Shown in pieces: positions 42,344 to 51,898 of a DNA stretch of 64,000 nt (position 1 is the first letter of the stretch; each line of letters starts with the position of its first letter). The position numbers were made by a program, and so were the translations under genes. This DNA is from Entomohabitans teleogrylli. GTDB lineage: Bacteria; Pseudomonadota; Gammaproteobacteria; Enterobacterales; Enterobacteriaceae. The notes beneath the pieces are model-generated. The model was not told where the DNA came from. It searched no databases and was given only the letters and a program-made list of their open reading frames with translations. Location: assembly GCF_001484765.1 (NCBI RefSeq), contig NZ_KQ947376.1, forward strand, positions 372,001 to 436,000, in the 5' to 3' direction.

Positions 42344-43885
42344 TTAGTAAGCGGTTTGTGACGAAACTGTGGGCAGGTTAACAATTACCCGCGTTCCGTT
42401 GCCGGTTTCCAGCGTCAGTTGTCCCCCCAGCGCGTCGACGCGTTCGCGCATCCCCTGAATGCCAAACCCGGATATTTTCTGGGAACGGATCCCCGTCCCG
42501 TTGTCGCTGACTTCGAGGGTGATACCGTCTGCGCAAGGCTGCAGAACGATCGATACTTCGCTGGCCTGAGCGTGTTTGCAGATGTTGTTCAGCAACTCCT
42601 GCACCAGCCGGTAGAGAGTAAACACCACCGTTTCATTGTGCGGCGTTTCACTGAGCCGATAGTCGAAGTGGCAATGAATGCCGCGCTCGGGGAAGGAAAA
42701 CTCGTTGACCAGATGGCGTAGCGCCTCGTCCAGCGCCATTTCATCAAGCACCGGCGGGCGTAGCTGGCGCAACAGCTGGCGCGTGGAGTGGTGAATACGC
42801 CGCGATAAGTCATTAATCAGCGTCGCCGCCTGCAGGGCCTGCGGCGTGGTGGCGCTACGCTTGACCATCTGCGACTGGATCTGGATAGCGGTAATGTTCT
42901 GGCCAATTTCATCGTGCAGTTCGCGGGCCAGCTGTTTGCGGGTGTCCTCTTCGGTATGGACCAGTTTTTCGGTGAGCGCGCGCCGGGCCTGTAGCTCAAC
43001 CTCCAGGCGCTGGCGGTAATGATCGAGATTCAGCGCCAGTTGCTGCTGGCGGCTGATAGCGATCCCCAGCCCAACCCCCAGCAACGATTGGGTGGCGAGA
43101 AACAGCTCCAGCTCCACCAGATCGCTGAATCCGCTGCCGATCTGCCGGGCGATGGTGATCATCATGCTGCCCAGCAGCCCGGCGAGTACGCCCCCCTGCC
43201 AGCCGAATTTCCAGGCCATCACCACATTGGGCAGGAATACGGCGATCAACAGCAGCCGCTCCAGTTCCGGGGAGAGCACCAGTTGGGTACCGATTCCGAT
43301 AACGCAAAACAGACTACACCAGACAATCAGCGATGCGCGCAGCGGCGGGCTGGCGCTTTCCAGTCCCAGCAGATGGTAACGGTGCTGCTGGCGCAGAAAC
43401 TCGAAGATCAGATAGGTAAACGGGGTCAGCAACACCCCGCCGGTAAATGACGCCAGCCCGAGCAGCATTGTCGGGCTGGTCACCAGCGGCGCCAGGATCA
43501 GGGTATTAAGAAAGGTGGCGCCGGTCACCCCGGACAGCAGCAATAACAGCCGCTGCCAGTAGAGCGGATAACGGTGCCAGAATTGCTGGACCGCCCGGGC
43601 GGGCAACAGACTGATAAACGGCGCCAGCAGTATCGCGTAGCCGGCGACCAGTTGTTCGCTGTGCAGCCAGAGGATCAGCAGGATTTCCGGCAACAACAGC
43701 GCCGGCCAGAAGCGGCGCGACAGCAGAATCAGCAGCGCCAGATGCACACCGTGGGGCAGCAACAGGATGGCCTGCTGCCCGTTGTGGGTGAGATAAAAAC
43801 TGATGGTCCACAGGGCTATCCAGCCCGGTCCCCAGGCCAGCATAATCAGCAGCGACAGGACCCAGTGACGCAGCGAGCGCGACAT
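42344..43885 (-). CDS. UhpB-like membrane histidine kinase
   Basis: A 513-residue kinase with eight or so N-terminal helices of MASE1 type (about 8-280), then a HisKA_3 dimerisation domain with His324 (KQLARELHDEIGQNITAIQ) and an ATPase domain ending in SDNGTGI and GFGIQGMRERV. This is the UhpB layout. The ATG overlaps the response regulator stop by one base (TAATG), so the two are translationally coupled. Confidence 0.9.
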   Translation of the reverse strand: MSRSLRHWVLSLLIMLAWGPGWIALWTISFYLTHNGQQAILLLPHGVHLALLILLSRRFWPALLLPEILLILWLHSEQLVAGYAILLAPFISLLPARAVQQFWHRYPLYWQRLLLLLSGVTGATFLNTLILAPLVTSPTMLLGLASFTGGVLLTPFTYLIFEFLRQQHRYHLLGLESASPPLRASLIVWCSLFCVIGIGTQLVLSPELERLLLIAVFLPNVVMAWKFGWQGGVLAGLLGSMMITIARQIGSGFSDLVELELFLATQSLLGVGLGIAISRQQQLALNLDHYRQRLEVELQARRALTEKLVHTEEDTRKQLARELHDEIGQNITAIQIQSQMVKRSATTPQALQAATLINDLSRRIHHSTRQLLRQLRPPVLDEMALDEALRHLVNEFSFPERGIHCHFDYRLSETPHNETVVFTLYRLVQELLNNICKHAQASEVSIVLQPCADGITLEVSDNGTGIRSQKISGFGIQGMRERVDALGGQLTLETGNGTRVIVNLPTVSSQTAY

Positions 43886-44514
43886 TAATGCCCCGTCAGC
43901 AGGTGATGCTCAAGGGCAAAGTGCACCAGTTCAATGGTGGTGGCGCACTGCAGTTTACTGAGTACGTTGGCGCGGTGGACGTGTACCGTTTTATGGCTGA
44001 GGTTAAGTTTCCAGGCGACCTCTTTCACGCTTTCCCCTTTCACCAGCAGATCGAATACCTCTTTTTCGCGCGGCGTAAGGACGGCCAGCGCATCGTTGAC
44101 CTGCCTGCCGCCGCGCAGCGCTCGTAGCGCATCGGTACACAGGTAATGGCCGCCGGTCGCTACCGAGCGGATCGCCTGGACCAGTTCTTCCGGTCCGCAG
44201 CGCTTGGTCAGGTAGCCGCAGGCGCCGGCGTCAAGGGCGCTCTGCACAAACGCCGGGGTATCATAAATACTGAGTATGATGGCGCGAAAATCAGGGCGCT
44301 GCTGGCGCAGACGCCCGAGCAGACTCAGGCCATTTTCATCCGGCATGGCGACGTCGAGAATCGCGACATCCACCTCATCGCGCAACAGCTCCGGCCAGGC
44401 TTGCGCCGCCGTACTGAACTGGCCGAGCACCGTCATATCGTCTTCCAGGCTGAGTAACTGGGCAAAACCTGAACGGACCACCACATGGTCATCCACTAAT
44501 ACTACGCCTGTCAT
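43885..44514 (-). CDS. UhpA-like response regulator (NarL/FixJ family)
   Basis: A 209-residue regulator: receiver domain with Asp8/Asp9, phospho-acceptor Asp54 (VAILDVAMPDENG) and Lys in TKRCGPEEL; LuxR helix-turn-helix at about 145-200 (LTPREKEVFDLLVKGESVKE; LSHKTVHVHRANVLSKL). Start is ATG 44514 behind AAGGGAATG; the longer frame to 44586 lacks one. It heads the six-gene unit, so phospho-regulator, kinase, sensor and the Afu importer are probably expressed together in response to external sugar phosphate. Confidence 0.92.
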   Translation of the reverse strand: MTGVVLVDDHVVVRSGFAQLLSLEDDMTVLGQFSTAAQAWPELLRDEVDVAILDVAMPDENGLSLLGRLRQQRPDFRAIILSIYDTPAFVQSALDAGACGYLTKRCGPEELVQAIRSVATGGHYLCTDALRALRGGRQVNDALAVLTPREKEVFDLLVKGESVKEVAWKLNLSHKTVHVHRANVLSKLQCATTIELVHFALEHHLLTGH

Positions 44515-44714
44515 GACATTCCCTTCCCGGAAAATAAAACGACTATCATGCCGTACCTGTACCAGCAGGCAACGGCAATGGAACATTAATGTTATGAATG
44601 TATCAAAAAATCACAGCGCAACCCTGAAATCAACCGGACGCCGGTAAATTCGGGCGATTTCTCGTCCGTCTGTGTGGCCCGACTGCGCGGGCCGAAGGGG
44701 TTTAATGAGCCCGC

Positions 44715-46031
44715 TCAAATCTCTTTGCGGCCGAGGTAGCGCTCTTTCCACAATGCGCCGGCGATGCCGATGTCGAGGAATGGCGAAGGCGGCATGTAAT
44801 TCGCCTGGCCGAGGGACTGCATCGCGGCAATAAGCGGGTTATCCTGTTTCAGGGCGTAGTCCGCCAGCAGACTTCCGGCGATGGTCTGTTTGGAGACCCC
44901 GGCGCCGTTACAGCCGCCGGCGGTCCAGACCTGCGGCGCCAGTTGGCCCCACACCGGCGCCCCGTTGCGCGTTACGCTGATGGTGCCGGACCAGGTGCGG
45001 GCCAGCGGTACATCAGCAAGCTGCGGATAGGCCTTGCGGAAGATAGCCAGATGCTGCTGCGCGGCGTTCCAGGTCTGGCCGGCGCCAACCCAGCCCTTCA
45101 GAGCCGGGTCCACATGCTGGCGCACCAGGAAACGGTGGTCCTGCGTGTAACGCAGCGTGGCGCCGGCAATGGCGTTAACCGGCGTCAGGCCCCAGCTTGT
45201 CATTTCCGGCAACCGCCCGCGCTGCTCGGCGGTTAACGGTTCGGTAATACTGGCATAGGTAGCCATCGACGCCTGACGCCCGGTGACCGGCGAGAGCTCC
45301 CGGGACAGCGCGTTGGTCGCCAGCATGAGGTTACGGGCATGCAGAGTTCCCTGCAGGGTGGTTATCCGGGCGCTGCCACTGGCGTAGTCAATCGCCAGCG
45401 CCGGGGTATGGTGGTAAACGGTAATATTGTCCGGCAGATGGCGCGCCAGACCGGCAATCAGTTTCGCCGGATTCACCAGAATGCAGCCCGGGGTATAGAT
45501 CCCCTTGCTGTAAAGCCGGGTGCCGAGTTTCTGGTACAGCGCTTCGCTGTCCAGCAGTTGATACGGCTCCTGCATGGTATCCAGATTATCAATGTACTCT
45601 TTGAGAATGGCGGCGCTGGAAGGGTCTATCTGGCAGTGATATTTACCGGCGTTTTCCCATTCGCAGTCGATGCGATGCGCCGCCACGCTCTCTTCCAGTT
45701 GGCGGATCCCCTCCTGCAGCAAGGTGCGGTAATCCTGAGCCTTTTTCAATTCCGCCGTGGAACTGCCAATATTATGGGGTAAACCGATAATAAAGCCGGA
45801 GTTGCGCGCCGAAGAGCTGTCGGCGGCGGTTTGCGAATCGATCAACACGATTTTCAGATCGGGGTTGAGGCTGGCGAGACGCCGGGCGAAGCCGACGCCG
45901 GCAAAACCAGAACCAATCACCGCCCAATCGGCGTGGATATCGCCGACCAGTTGCGGCTGCTGCTGATAATCTTCGTCGTTAAGCGACCATCCGGTTTGAT
46001 TTTGATTAAATGGTACTGATGCGTACTTCAC
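44715..46031 (-). CDS. FAD-dependent amine/amino acid oxidoreductase (DAO/PuuB-like)
   Basis: A 438-residue flavoenzyme with the dinucleotide motif ADWAVIGSGFAGVGFARRLA (34-53), the DAO-family ARNSGFIIGLPHNIG loop, and the C-terminal FAD segment WTAGGCNGAGVSKQTIAGSLLADY. Resembles PuuB and related gamma-glutamylputrescine or glycine-type oxidases that oxidise amines with O2. The start is GTG 46031 behind AGGGA. No other polyamine genes adjoin it, so the substrate is open. Confidence 0.83.
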   Translation of the reverse strand: MKYASVPFNQNQTGWSLNDEDYQQQPQLVGDIHADWAVIGSGFAGVGFARRLASLNPDLKIVLIDSQTAADSSSARNSGFIIGLPHNIGSSTAELKKAQDYRTLLQEGIRQLEESVAAHRIDCEWENAGKYHCQIDPSSAAILKEYIDNLDTMQEPYQLLDSEALYQKLGTRLYSKGIYTPGCILVNPAKLIAGLARHLPDNITVYHHTPALAIDYASGSARITTLQGTLHARNLMLATNALSRELSPVTGRQASMATYASITEPLTAEQRGRLPEMTSWGLTPVNAIAGATLRYTQDHRFLVRQHVDPALKGWVGAGQTWNAAQQHLAIFRKAYPQLADVPLARTWSGTISVTRNGAPVWGQLAPQVWTAGGCNGAGVSKQTIAGSLLADYALKQDNPLIAAMQSLGQANYMPPSPFLDIGIAGALWKERYLGRKEI

Positions 46032-46258
46032 TGTTGTGATCCCTGTGGTCTTAATGCCTGGTAAACCGGCGTAACGGTTGTCCGCGCCGCGCCGGGCAAA
46101 CGGACAAATAACATAGCCTGATCGATCAGGCTTTTACTGTAATCCCCTCATTTTATAAGTCATTTTGCGGCGCCTGACTATGCATAATCAGCTGATTTTT
46201 ATTCATCCGATCACCTGCTAAAGGTGATCTCATTGTTATTGTGAATAAAATCGTCGCG

Positions 46259-46717
46259 CTAGATCCAGCGTCTGACCCTGCGGCTCCAGGTCGTCCACTG
46301 TTCGGGAAACTTCTCGCGTAGCGCTTTCTCTTCCGGCCGAATATGTAACTGATGCAGGCTGACGACCAGCAGCGGCAGAGTCAGACAGGCCGCAAGGCTG
46401 TACAGCAGCAGACTCCATCCGGCGAGCAGGATAACCATTGCCAGGTAAACCGGATTGCGGGTGAAGCGAAAAATACCGCTGGTAATCAAATGGCGAGTAT
46501 TTTGCGGATGAGCCGGGTTCAGCGTGGTGCGATAGCGACGGAATTGCCAGACGGCGGCGCAAGCCAGCGCCAGGCTCGCGGCGGCGCAGATAGCAAAAAA
46601 CGCCGCCGCCGGCGAATGGCGCAGCGTTTGCACACCGGGTAAGCCGGCCAGCAGCCAGCCGGCCAGCATATGCAAAGCGCAGAGAATCGGCGGAGGTAAT
46701 AGTTGTCTTATTTTCAT
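46259..46717 (-). CDS. Isoprenylcysteine carboxyl methyltransferase-like membrane protein
   Basis: A 152-residue protein with four or five hydrophobic segments and the ICMT/PEMT motif LITSGIFRFTRNPVYLAMVI, followed by EEKALREKFPEQWTTWSRRVRRWI at the end, where the paired Glu and the aromatic Trp are typical. Bacterial members probably methylate membrane lipids or unknown small acceptors using SAM. The gene stands alone. The 353-base gap to its right contains only the loiP upstream region. Confidence 0.8.
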   Translation of the reverse strand: MKIRQLLPPPILCALHMLAGWLLAGLPGVQTLRHSPAAAFFAICAAASLALACAAVWQFRRYRTTLNPAHPQNTRHLITSGIFRFTRNPVYLAMVILLAGWSLLLYSLAACLTLPLLVVSLHQLHIRPEEKALREKFPEQWTTWSRRVRRWI

Positions 46718-47070
46718 TCCTGTTCCTGTTCAGGCGCCGGATAATAGGAATTTTCCAGCCAACGGTTTAATAGATTATCAGAATTGAAACCGGGATCAGA
46801 TTATTTAAAGTTTATTCAATAATAAAATGTCTCATTCTTCACGGAAATAAATACAACCCATCGGTTTAAGAATATCATTGCTTCAAAAGCCGCTACGGGT
46901 TGTTATAATCACGGCCGGCGTTCGGGAGAATGCTTTTCTTCACCATCACGGGGAAAAGTCTCAATACGGGAAAAGACCGGCACACGGTACCTTCCCTGGT
47001 CCTGATAGCCGTTCCTTTTGTGCCCGGGTAGATGGGCCCTGGCGTTTTATAGATCACTGGACGATTTAAA

Positions 47071-47829
47071 ATGCGTAAAAACAAATTGATGTTGGCTCTC
47101 GCTGTTTCAGCAGCCACGCTGCTGGCTGGTTGCCAGAATATGGATGTCAATAAACTTGCCTCTTCCGGGATGACGGCATTTAAAGCGGCGACCCTCAGCG
47201 ATGCGGACGCCAAAGCGCTGGCGGACGGCGCTTGCCAGGAGATGGACAGTCAGAATACCGTGGCCAGCGCCTCAAGCAGCTATGGCAAACGTCTGGCGAA
47301 GATTGCCAACGCGCTGGGCAACAACGTTGACGGTACGTCGGTTAATTACAAAGTCTATATGACCAACGATGTTAATGCCTGGGCAATGGCTAACGGCTGT
47401 GTTCGCGTCTACAGCGGTCTGATGGATCTGATGACCGATAACGAAATTGAAGCGGTGCTCGGTCATGAACTTGGCCACGTGGCGCTGGGACACTCCCGTA
47501 AAGCGATGCAGACCGCTTATGCGACTGTTGCCGCCCGGGATGCAATCTCCTCTGCTGGCGGCGCCGCGGCGGCACTGTCCAAATCTCAGCTTGGCGATGT
47601 GGCGGAAGGCATTGTTAACTCAGCGTTCTCACGCAGCCAGGAAAGCGATGCCGATAACTTCTCTTATGATTTGCTGAAAAAACGCAATATCAACACCCAG
47701 GGTCTGGTCACCAGCTTTGAGAAACTGGCTAAGCTCTCTTCCGGCCATGAAAAATCACTGTTCGATTCTCACCCGCCGTCAGAAGAGCGCGCCCAGAATA
47801 TCCGCGATCGGATTGCCGCCGACAAGTAA
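47071..47829 (+). CDS. loiP: M48-family metalloprotease lipoprotein
   Basis: A 252-residue lipoprotein: signal with lipobox LLAGC (Cys21), then an M48 zinc protease domain with HELGH (132-136) and the downstream Glu in RSQESDADNF. Matches E. coli LoiP (YggG) in length and sequence style. LoiP is an outer membrane, low-osmolarity-induced protease that works with BepA/YfgC. Single gene with its own terminator. Confidence 0.95.
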   Translation: MRKNKLMLALAVSAATLLAGCQNMDVNKLASSGMTAFKAATLSDADAKALADGACQEMDSQNTVASASSSYGKRLAKIANALGNNVDGTSVNYKVYMTNDVNAWAMANGCVRVYSGLMDLMTDNEIEAVLGHELGHVALGHSRKAMQTAYATVAARDAISSAGGAAAALSKSQLGDVAEGIVNSAFSRSQESDADNFSYDLLKKRNINTQGLVTSFEKLAKLSSGHEKSLFDSHPPSEERAQNIRDRIAADK

Positions 47830-47859
47830 TCTGGCGCCCCCGGCTCCTGAATGACTGAT

Positions 47860-47887
47860 AAAGGCAATGCGTGACATTGCCTTTTTT
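47860..47887 (+). terminator. Terminator of loiP
   Basis: AAAGGCAATG (47860-47869) and CATTGCCTTT (47875-47884) form a perfect 10-base stem with a 5-base loop, followed by TTT, 30 bases after the loiP stop. Confidence 0.93.
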
Positions 47888-48102
47888 CACTGCACTATAT
47901 CAGACCAGCAAAAGAACCAAATCAACGAAAGCCGCCAGCGCAAACGCCCTGGTGTCTTATTATCGGCAGTTGCCGCCCGCCAATATTCTTACTGCAATTT
48001 ACCGGGTTATTTTCCGTATTTTCATGGCCCAGGTCGTGATGGTGTTATTATCAGCGCGACGCTATTTATGCAGATGCCATCATTTAACACGGATGTTTTG
48101 CG

Positions 48103-49305
48103 ATGAAAAAAGTGCAGTTCTTTACGCTGCGTTTTCGCGGCTTCGCCAGCGGCGATGGTCCGCAAAATAACTATTTACGCATCATAACCTGCGATCATAC
48201 TTTCTATACTCACAAATCATTTTTTAAAGATCAGACGCTCTTTGAGAGCCTGAAACCTGATAGCCGGATTTATATTGGGGCGCACCGGCTGGAGGATGGT
48301 AGTTTTTGGATCCACTGGATAAGCGATGGCGAAACGGTTCTTGAACCGGCCAATGCCCGCCCCCCGTTGCGCTGGCCGCTACTGCGGCTGTTGGTCAGTA
48401 TACCGGGGATTTTTGTGGCGGCTTCCGTAATGTTTTATTCGCCTTATGCGATTGTCTGGGCAGTACTACTGCTGGCTTTTCTGATGACGCTATTTATCCG
48501 CGGGTTAGAGGACATTCAGTGCCTGTGTTTGCGCACTTCCCCGCGGGTTCGCGAACTGTTGGCAAAGCTGGAACTGGTAAAACGTGGGAACACGTTTTTT
48601 TGTGCGGATATTGGCCGCGCCCTGGTAAATCCGCCCGTATTACCCCCTATGCCGGCAGCATTTAATTCCTTGCAGGCTCCGCTTGAAGCGCTGAAAAGCA
48701 GTGTTGTTGCCGTGACTTACAATCAATGGGCATCACACATTACTGATAATTCCGGCGAGGGTATTTACTACTCCAGCGAGGGGAAGCGATTGATATTCAG
48801 CTGGCGTACCGGCGATCCGTTACTGAAACGCGAGACAGCAAAAATTATGCCTTTTTTCTATCGGATACATACGCCTTTCATTGCCAGCGGCGATCATCTG
48901 TTATCCATCTTTGAGCGTGACAGCTACGCCGTCATTGGAATACACAATTTTACCGATGGCAGCAGTTATATTGCGAATAGTCCCTGGTATCGCAGCGATC
49001 GCAGTATCGCGGCGTTTTACCGGGGAATGCTGTTTGTTTTTTTACCACTCTGGATAACAGGCATGTCACTCCTGATGAGCGGTTTCTCGCTTTGCAGTAC
49101 CGGCAAACTGCCTGGCGGAATACTGGCAACAATGCTACCCGCGACGTGTCTGGTCGTTGGTATCATTCTTGGAGTGAGCGATCTGGCTATCCAGATAACC
49201 GGTTGGGTCTCGCCTTCGATAAAACGCTGGAAACGGCTCCATACTACCCTGAGCCAGCTCCGGCAACAGCAACAGCGTAGCGGCTATCTACTGGAGATCG
49301 GATGA
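48103..49305 (+). CDS. Unknown membrane protein, 400 residues
   Basis: Not recognised. Visible features: an N-terminal soluble part with HTFYTHKSFFKDQTLFESL; two adjacent helices at about 91-131; a central soluble domain of about 170 residues (DDxT-free, rich in aromatic pairs such as GIYYSSEGKRLIFSWR); two more helices at about 310-365; and a basic C-terminus. The start ATG 48103 has GCGAT-like purines only. A tiny ORF overlaps its stop (ATGA), suggesting a two-gene unit. AT content is higher than in loiP. Confidence 0.65.
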   Translation: MKKVQFFTLRFRGFASGDGPQNNYLRIITCDHTFYTHKSFFKDQTLFESLKPDSRIYIGAHRLEDGSFWIHWISDGETVLEPANARPPLRWPLLRLLVSIPGIFVAASVMFYSPYAIVWAVLLLAFLMTLFIRGLEDIQCLCLRTSPRVRELLAKLELVKRGNTFFCADIGRALVNPPVLPPMPAAFNSLQAPLEALKSSVVAVTYNQWASHITDNSGEGIYYSSEGKRLIFSWRTGDPLLKRETAKIMPFFYRIHTPFIASGDHLLSIFERDSYAVIGIHNFTDGSSYIANSPWYRSDRSIAAFYRGMLFVFLPLWITGMSLLMSGFSLCSTGKLPGGILATMLPATCLVVGIILGVSDLAIQITGWVSPSIKRWKRLHTTLSQLRQQQQRSGYLLEIG

Positions 49306-49391
49306 TGTTCAATACTTTCCCCCGTCGCTGTCTTTGGCTGGCCGTTATTCTGACCTACGGATACTGGTTTGCGCCTTTTTCCTTCTGGTGA
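49302..49391 (+). CDS. Small membrane peptide coupled to the unknown membrane protein
   Basis: ATG 49302 overlaps the previous stop (ATGA) and encodes 29 residues (MMFNTFPRRC, then a hydrophobic WLAVILTYGYWFAPFSFW). The upstream CTGGAGATCGG could serve as ribosome binding site. It could be a true single-span protein, or a longer gene cut short by a frameshift, since coding-like sequence continues in another frame to about 49460. Confidence 0.4.
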   Translation: MMFNTFPRRCLWLAVILTYGYWFAPFSFW

Positions 49392-49434
49392 AACCGTCAT
49401 TGTCATTCAGCAAGCCCTCCGGTCCGCAGGCGCT

Positions 49435-49713
49435 TTATAACCGGATGAAGTTGATATATTTACAATAACCGAGTTTATCAAACATCTGTTTGCATCTTTT
49501 TTTCCAACAATATACTTTTTTCTTATTACAGATGACGGCCACGAAATAAAGCCGATCTGTTTCGCTATGTCTATGACAATAAAAATAAAAACACACAATC
49601 TCTCTTTTTAAATTAATAATTGACAATGAACCCACAAAGTGTAATTTTAATCCCGATGAATTAGTCAGCAGGGAAATGTCGTCTTTAAATATCACACGCA
49701 ATAAATGTTTCAT
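49435..49713 (-). CDS. Doubtful 92-residue ORF in the AT-rich gap
   Basis: The 414-base gap between the unknown membrane protein and the condensation-domain gene is AT-rich. It holds a minus-strand frame of 92 residues (MKHLLRVIFKDDISLLTNSS at the start) that reads somewhat protein-like, perhaps the relic of a regulator. No family is recognised and there is no good ribosome binding site, so it may be random. The plus strand should carry the promoter of the next cluster here. Confidence 0.2.
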   Translation of the reverse strand: MKHLLRVIFKDDISLLTNSSGLKLHFVGSLSIINLKREIVCFYFYCHRHSETDRLYFVAVICNKKKVYCWKKRCKQMFDKLGYCKYINFIRL

Positions 49714-49805
49714 AAATCATTCATAAATCATGCGGTCAGGGTTTTATCAGCAATTACGCTGCAGTATATACAATATATTTTGCAAACAAAACTCAGGAGA
49801 TTACT

Positions 49806-51041
49806 ATGAATGCGAATTCACAGCAAAACTCAGTATTACGTCTTCTTGGCCCCTTAGAGCGCTATGCCTGGTTAATCGATCCAATTAGCCCTAAGCACTT
49901 TACCATTACAGCTGAAGTCTCAGGACCAACAACCATTGAAACATGGGAGGCCGCCTTTAAGGCAATACAGTCACGGCATCCTTTAACCAATGCTCAGATA
50001 AGTTCTGATGATGAACAAACGCTTCATTTTGTCTATGATCCTTCAGTTAAAATTCCCATGCGGGTTGTCCTCCTCGACCGAATCGCTGATATTGAAAGCG
50101 AAATTAAACGCGAATTCTCCGCACCATTTGGCATTGGCGATATCCCCTTGCTAAGAGCCGCGCTACTCTATAGCAAGGAGCGCTGCATTGTTATTCTTAC
50201 CTCACACCATTCTATTTCTGATGGTCTTTCTTTAAGCCATTTTTTACGCGATCTACTGGAATGTTTATCCGGAAAATCGCTTCCCCCTCTGGTACTCAAA
50301 CCTACCGTGGCAGATATATGCATCAATGGAACGCGCCCGGTTACCGATAAACGTATTGCGCAAGAGATTGAAAATCCAATCCCCTATACAGAGCGGAGCC
50401 TTGCCAGACTGTCTATCCATCGCAAAAAACTCTCCCTGGAATTGTCCGGTAAATTACGTGAGCGCGCAAAACAGGAAGGAACCACCGTACACGGCGCGCT
50501 ATCTTCAGCGTTTGCTTTCGCGTTTGATGACTCTGTTAAACGAGAGCAAAAAAAAGTGAGAATCTGTACCCCGATTGATGCCCGGCGTTTTTTTGAACTT
50601 GATTATGATATGAGTTTTTCGGTGGTGTTTCCTACCAATACATACGATATGCGCGCCACGACCTCATTCTGGGATGTCGCTCGCGCGGTAACCGGGGATC
50701 TGCAGTCTGTTCGGACCCAGGAAGGGATATCAGCATTGCTCAATCATTTTCATGATTTTATGAACAGCGCACAAATTGCACAACTTATTGATTTTGACAG
50801 GATTAATTGTGCGCCTGATATTTTAATTTCCAATCTCGGGGTTTTACCTTTCCCTGCCAGCTTTGGTGATTTAAAAATCGAATCGGTATGGGGACCGAAT
50901 GTGTTGATAGGAACGCACGGCGAGCAAACTATTGGTGTAGCAACAATCAATAATGCCATACATTTAATACATACCAGTTACCAACCTATTGATAACTTTC
51001 TTGATATAGCCGAAGAACAGCTAATCAGTTCGGTAAGATAA
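49806..51041 (+). CDS. Stand-alone condensation-domain acyltransferase
   Basis: A 411-residue protein of the CoA-dependent acyltransferase / NRPS condensation superfamily. The catalytic motif HHSISDG is at 134-140 (His135 as base, Asp139 structural), with RHPL (58-61) in the N-terminal half and a C-terminal half starting around 225. PapA5-type proteins, which acylate alcohols, share this free-standing form. No carrier protein or adenylation domain is encoded nearby. Excellent ribosome binding site (CAGGAGATTACT). First gene of a three-gene AT-rich unit with an SDR and a ThDP enzyme, suggesting acylation of a hydroxy product made by those enzymes. Confidence 0.75.
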   Translation: MNANSQQNSVLRLLGPLERYAWLIDPISPKHFTITAEVSGPTTIETWEAAFKAIQSRHPLTNAQISSDDEQTLHFVYDPSVKIPMRVVLLDRIADIESEIKREFSAPFGIGDIPLLRAALLYSKERCIVILTSHHSISDGLSLSHFLRDLLECLSGKSLPPLVLKPTVADICINGTRPVTDKRIAQEIENPIPYTERSLARLSIHRKKLSLELSGKLRERAKQEGTTVHGALSSAFAFAFDDSVKREQKKVRICTPIDARRFFELDYDMSFSVVFPTNTYDMRATTSFWDVARAVTGDLQSVRTQEGISALLNHFHDFMNSAQIAQLIDFDRINCAPDILISNLGVLPFPASFGDLKIESVWGPNVLIGTHGEQTIGVATINNAIHLIHTSYQPIDNFLDIAEEQLISSVR

Positions 51042-51122
51042 TTTTTAAATAAAAAATACATAAGCCCGACTCCTGATATTCCACAGGAGTGATATCCATC
51101 GTCATAAATAAGAGGTCACATT

Positions 51123-51863
51123 ATGATTAATACTGTTAATCGGGTGGTTGTTATTACCGGAGCAAGCAGCGGTATCGGTCTGGCGATTGCACTGTTACTG
51201 GCCAGGACTAATACAGCATTAGTTCTGCTCGCCCGTCGCTCAGAGCGGATTAATGCGCTGGCCGATCAAATCAATTTATCAGGAGGTAAAGCGATCGCGC
51301 TAACAACAGATATCACCAATCTTAATGAAGTAAAGAATGCAGTACAAACCACGGTTTCAGCATTTGGGCGCCTTGATGTTTTTATTAATAATGCCGGTTT
51401 TATGGCGATAGCGCCGCTTAATATGGTGAAAACGGATGAGTGGGACCGCATGATTGATACCAATATCAAAGGCGTACTGTATGGTATTGCTGCCACGCTG
51501 CCCATTTTCGAAAAACAGAAGTCCGGTCATTTTATTAATGTCGCCTCGGTCGCTGGTATTAAAGTCCTGAGCCCGGGAGGCGCCGTTTACAGCGCAACAA
51601 AATTTGCCGTTCGCGCCCTGACCGAAGGACTGCGATACGAACTGGGTAAAGATATCAGGGCAACGATTATTTCCCCGGGCGCGGTAGAAAGCGAACTTCA
51701 GCTCGGTAGCTCTGATGAGGAGAGTAAGAAATTCCTCGGTGAGTTCTATAAGCAGGCCATTCCTGCCGAAGCTGTCGCTAAAGCGGTTTTATTCGCCCTC
51801 GAACAGCCGGACGATGTCGATGTTAACGAAATCGTCATCCGCCCAACCCGGGAAGAGTTCTGA
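51123..51863 (+). CDS. Short-chain dehydrogenase/reductase
   Basis: A 246-residue classical SDR: cofactor motif TGASSGIG (13-20), NNAG (about 90), catalytic Ser in VASVAG and YSATK (about 155-159), then SPGAVES. It reduces ketones or oxidises alcohols with NAD(P)H. Arg following the second strand (ARRSERIN) favours NADP. Ribosome binding site AAGAGGT. Lies 81 bases after the condensation gene and 35 before the ThDP gene. In this context it could reduce an acyloin made by the ThDP enzyme. Confidence 0.88.
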   Translation: MINTVNRVVVITGASSGIGLAIALLLARTNTALVLLARRSERINALADQINLSGGKAIALTTDITNLNEVKNAVQTTVSAFGRLDVFINNAGFMAIAPLNMVKTDEWDRMIDTNIKGVLYGIAATLPIFEKQKSGHFINVASVAGIKVLSPGGAVYSATKFAVRALTEGLRYELGKDIRATIISPGAVESELQLGSSDEESKKFLGEFYKQAIPAEAVAKAVLFALEQPDDVDVNEIVIRPTREEF

Positions 51864-51898
51864 CATCATCCCACTGAGGTACCAGAGGTACATTTTCC

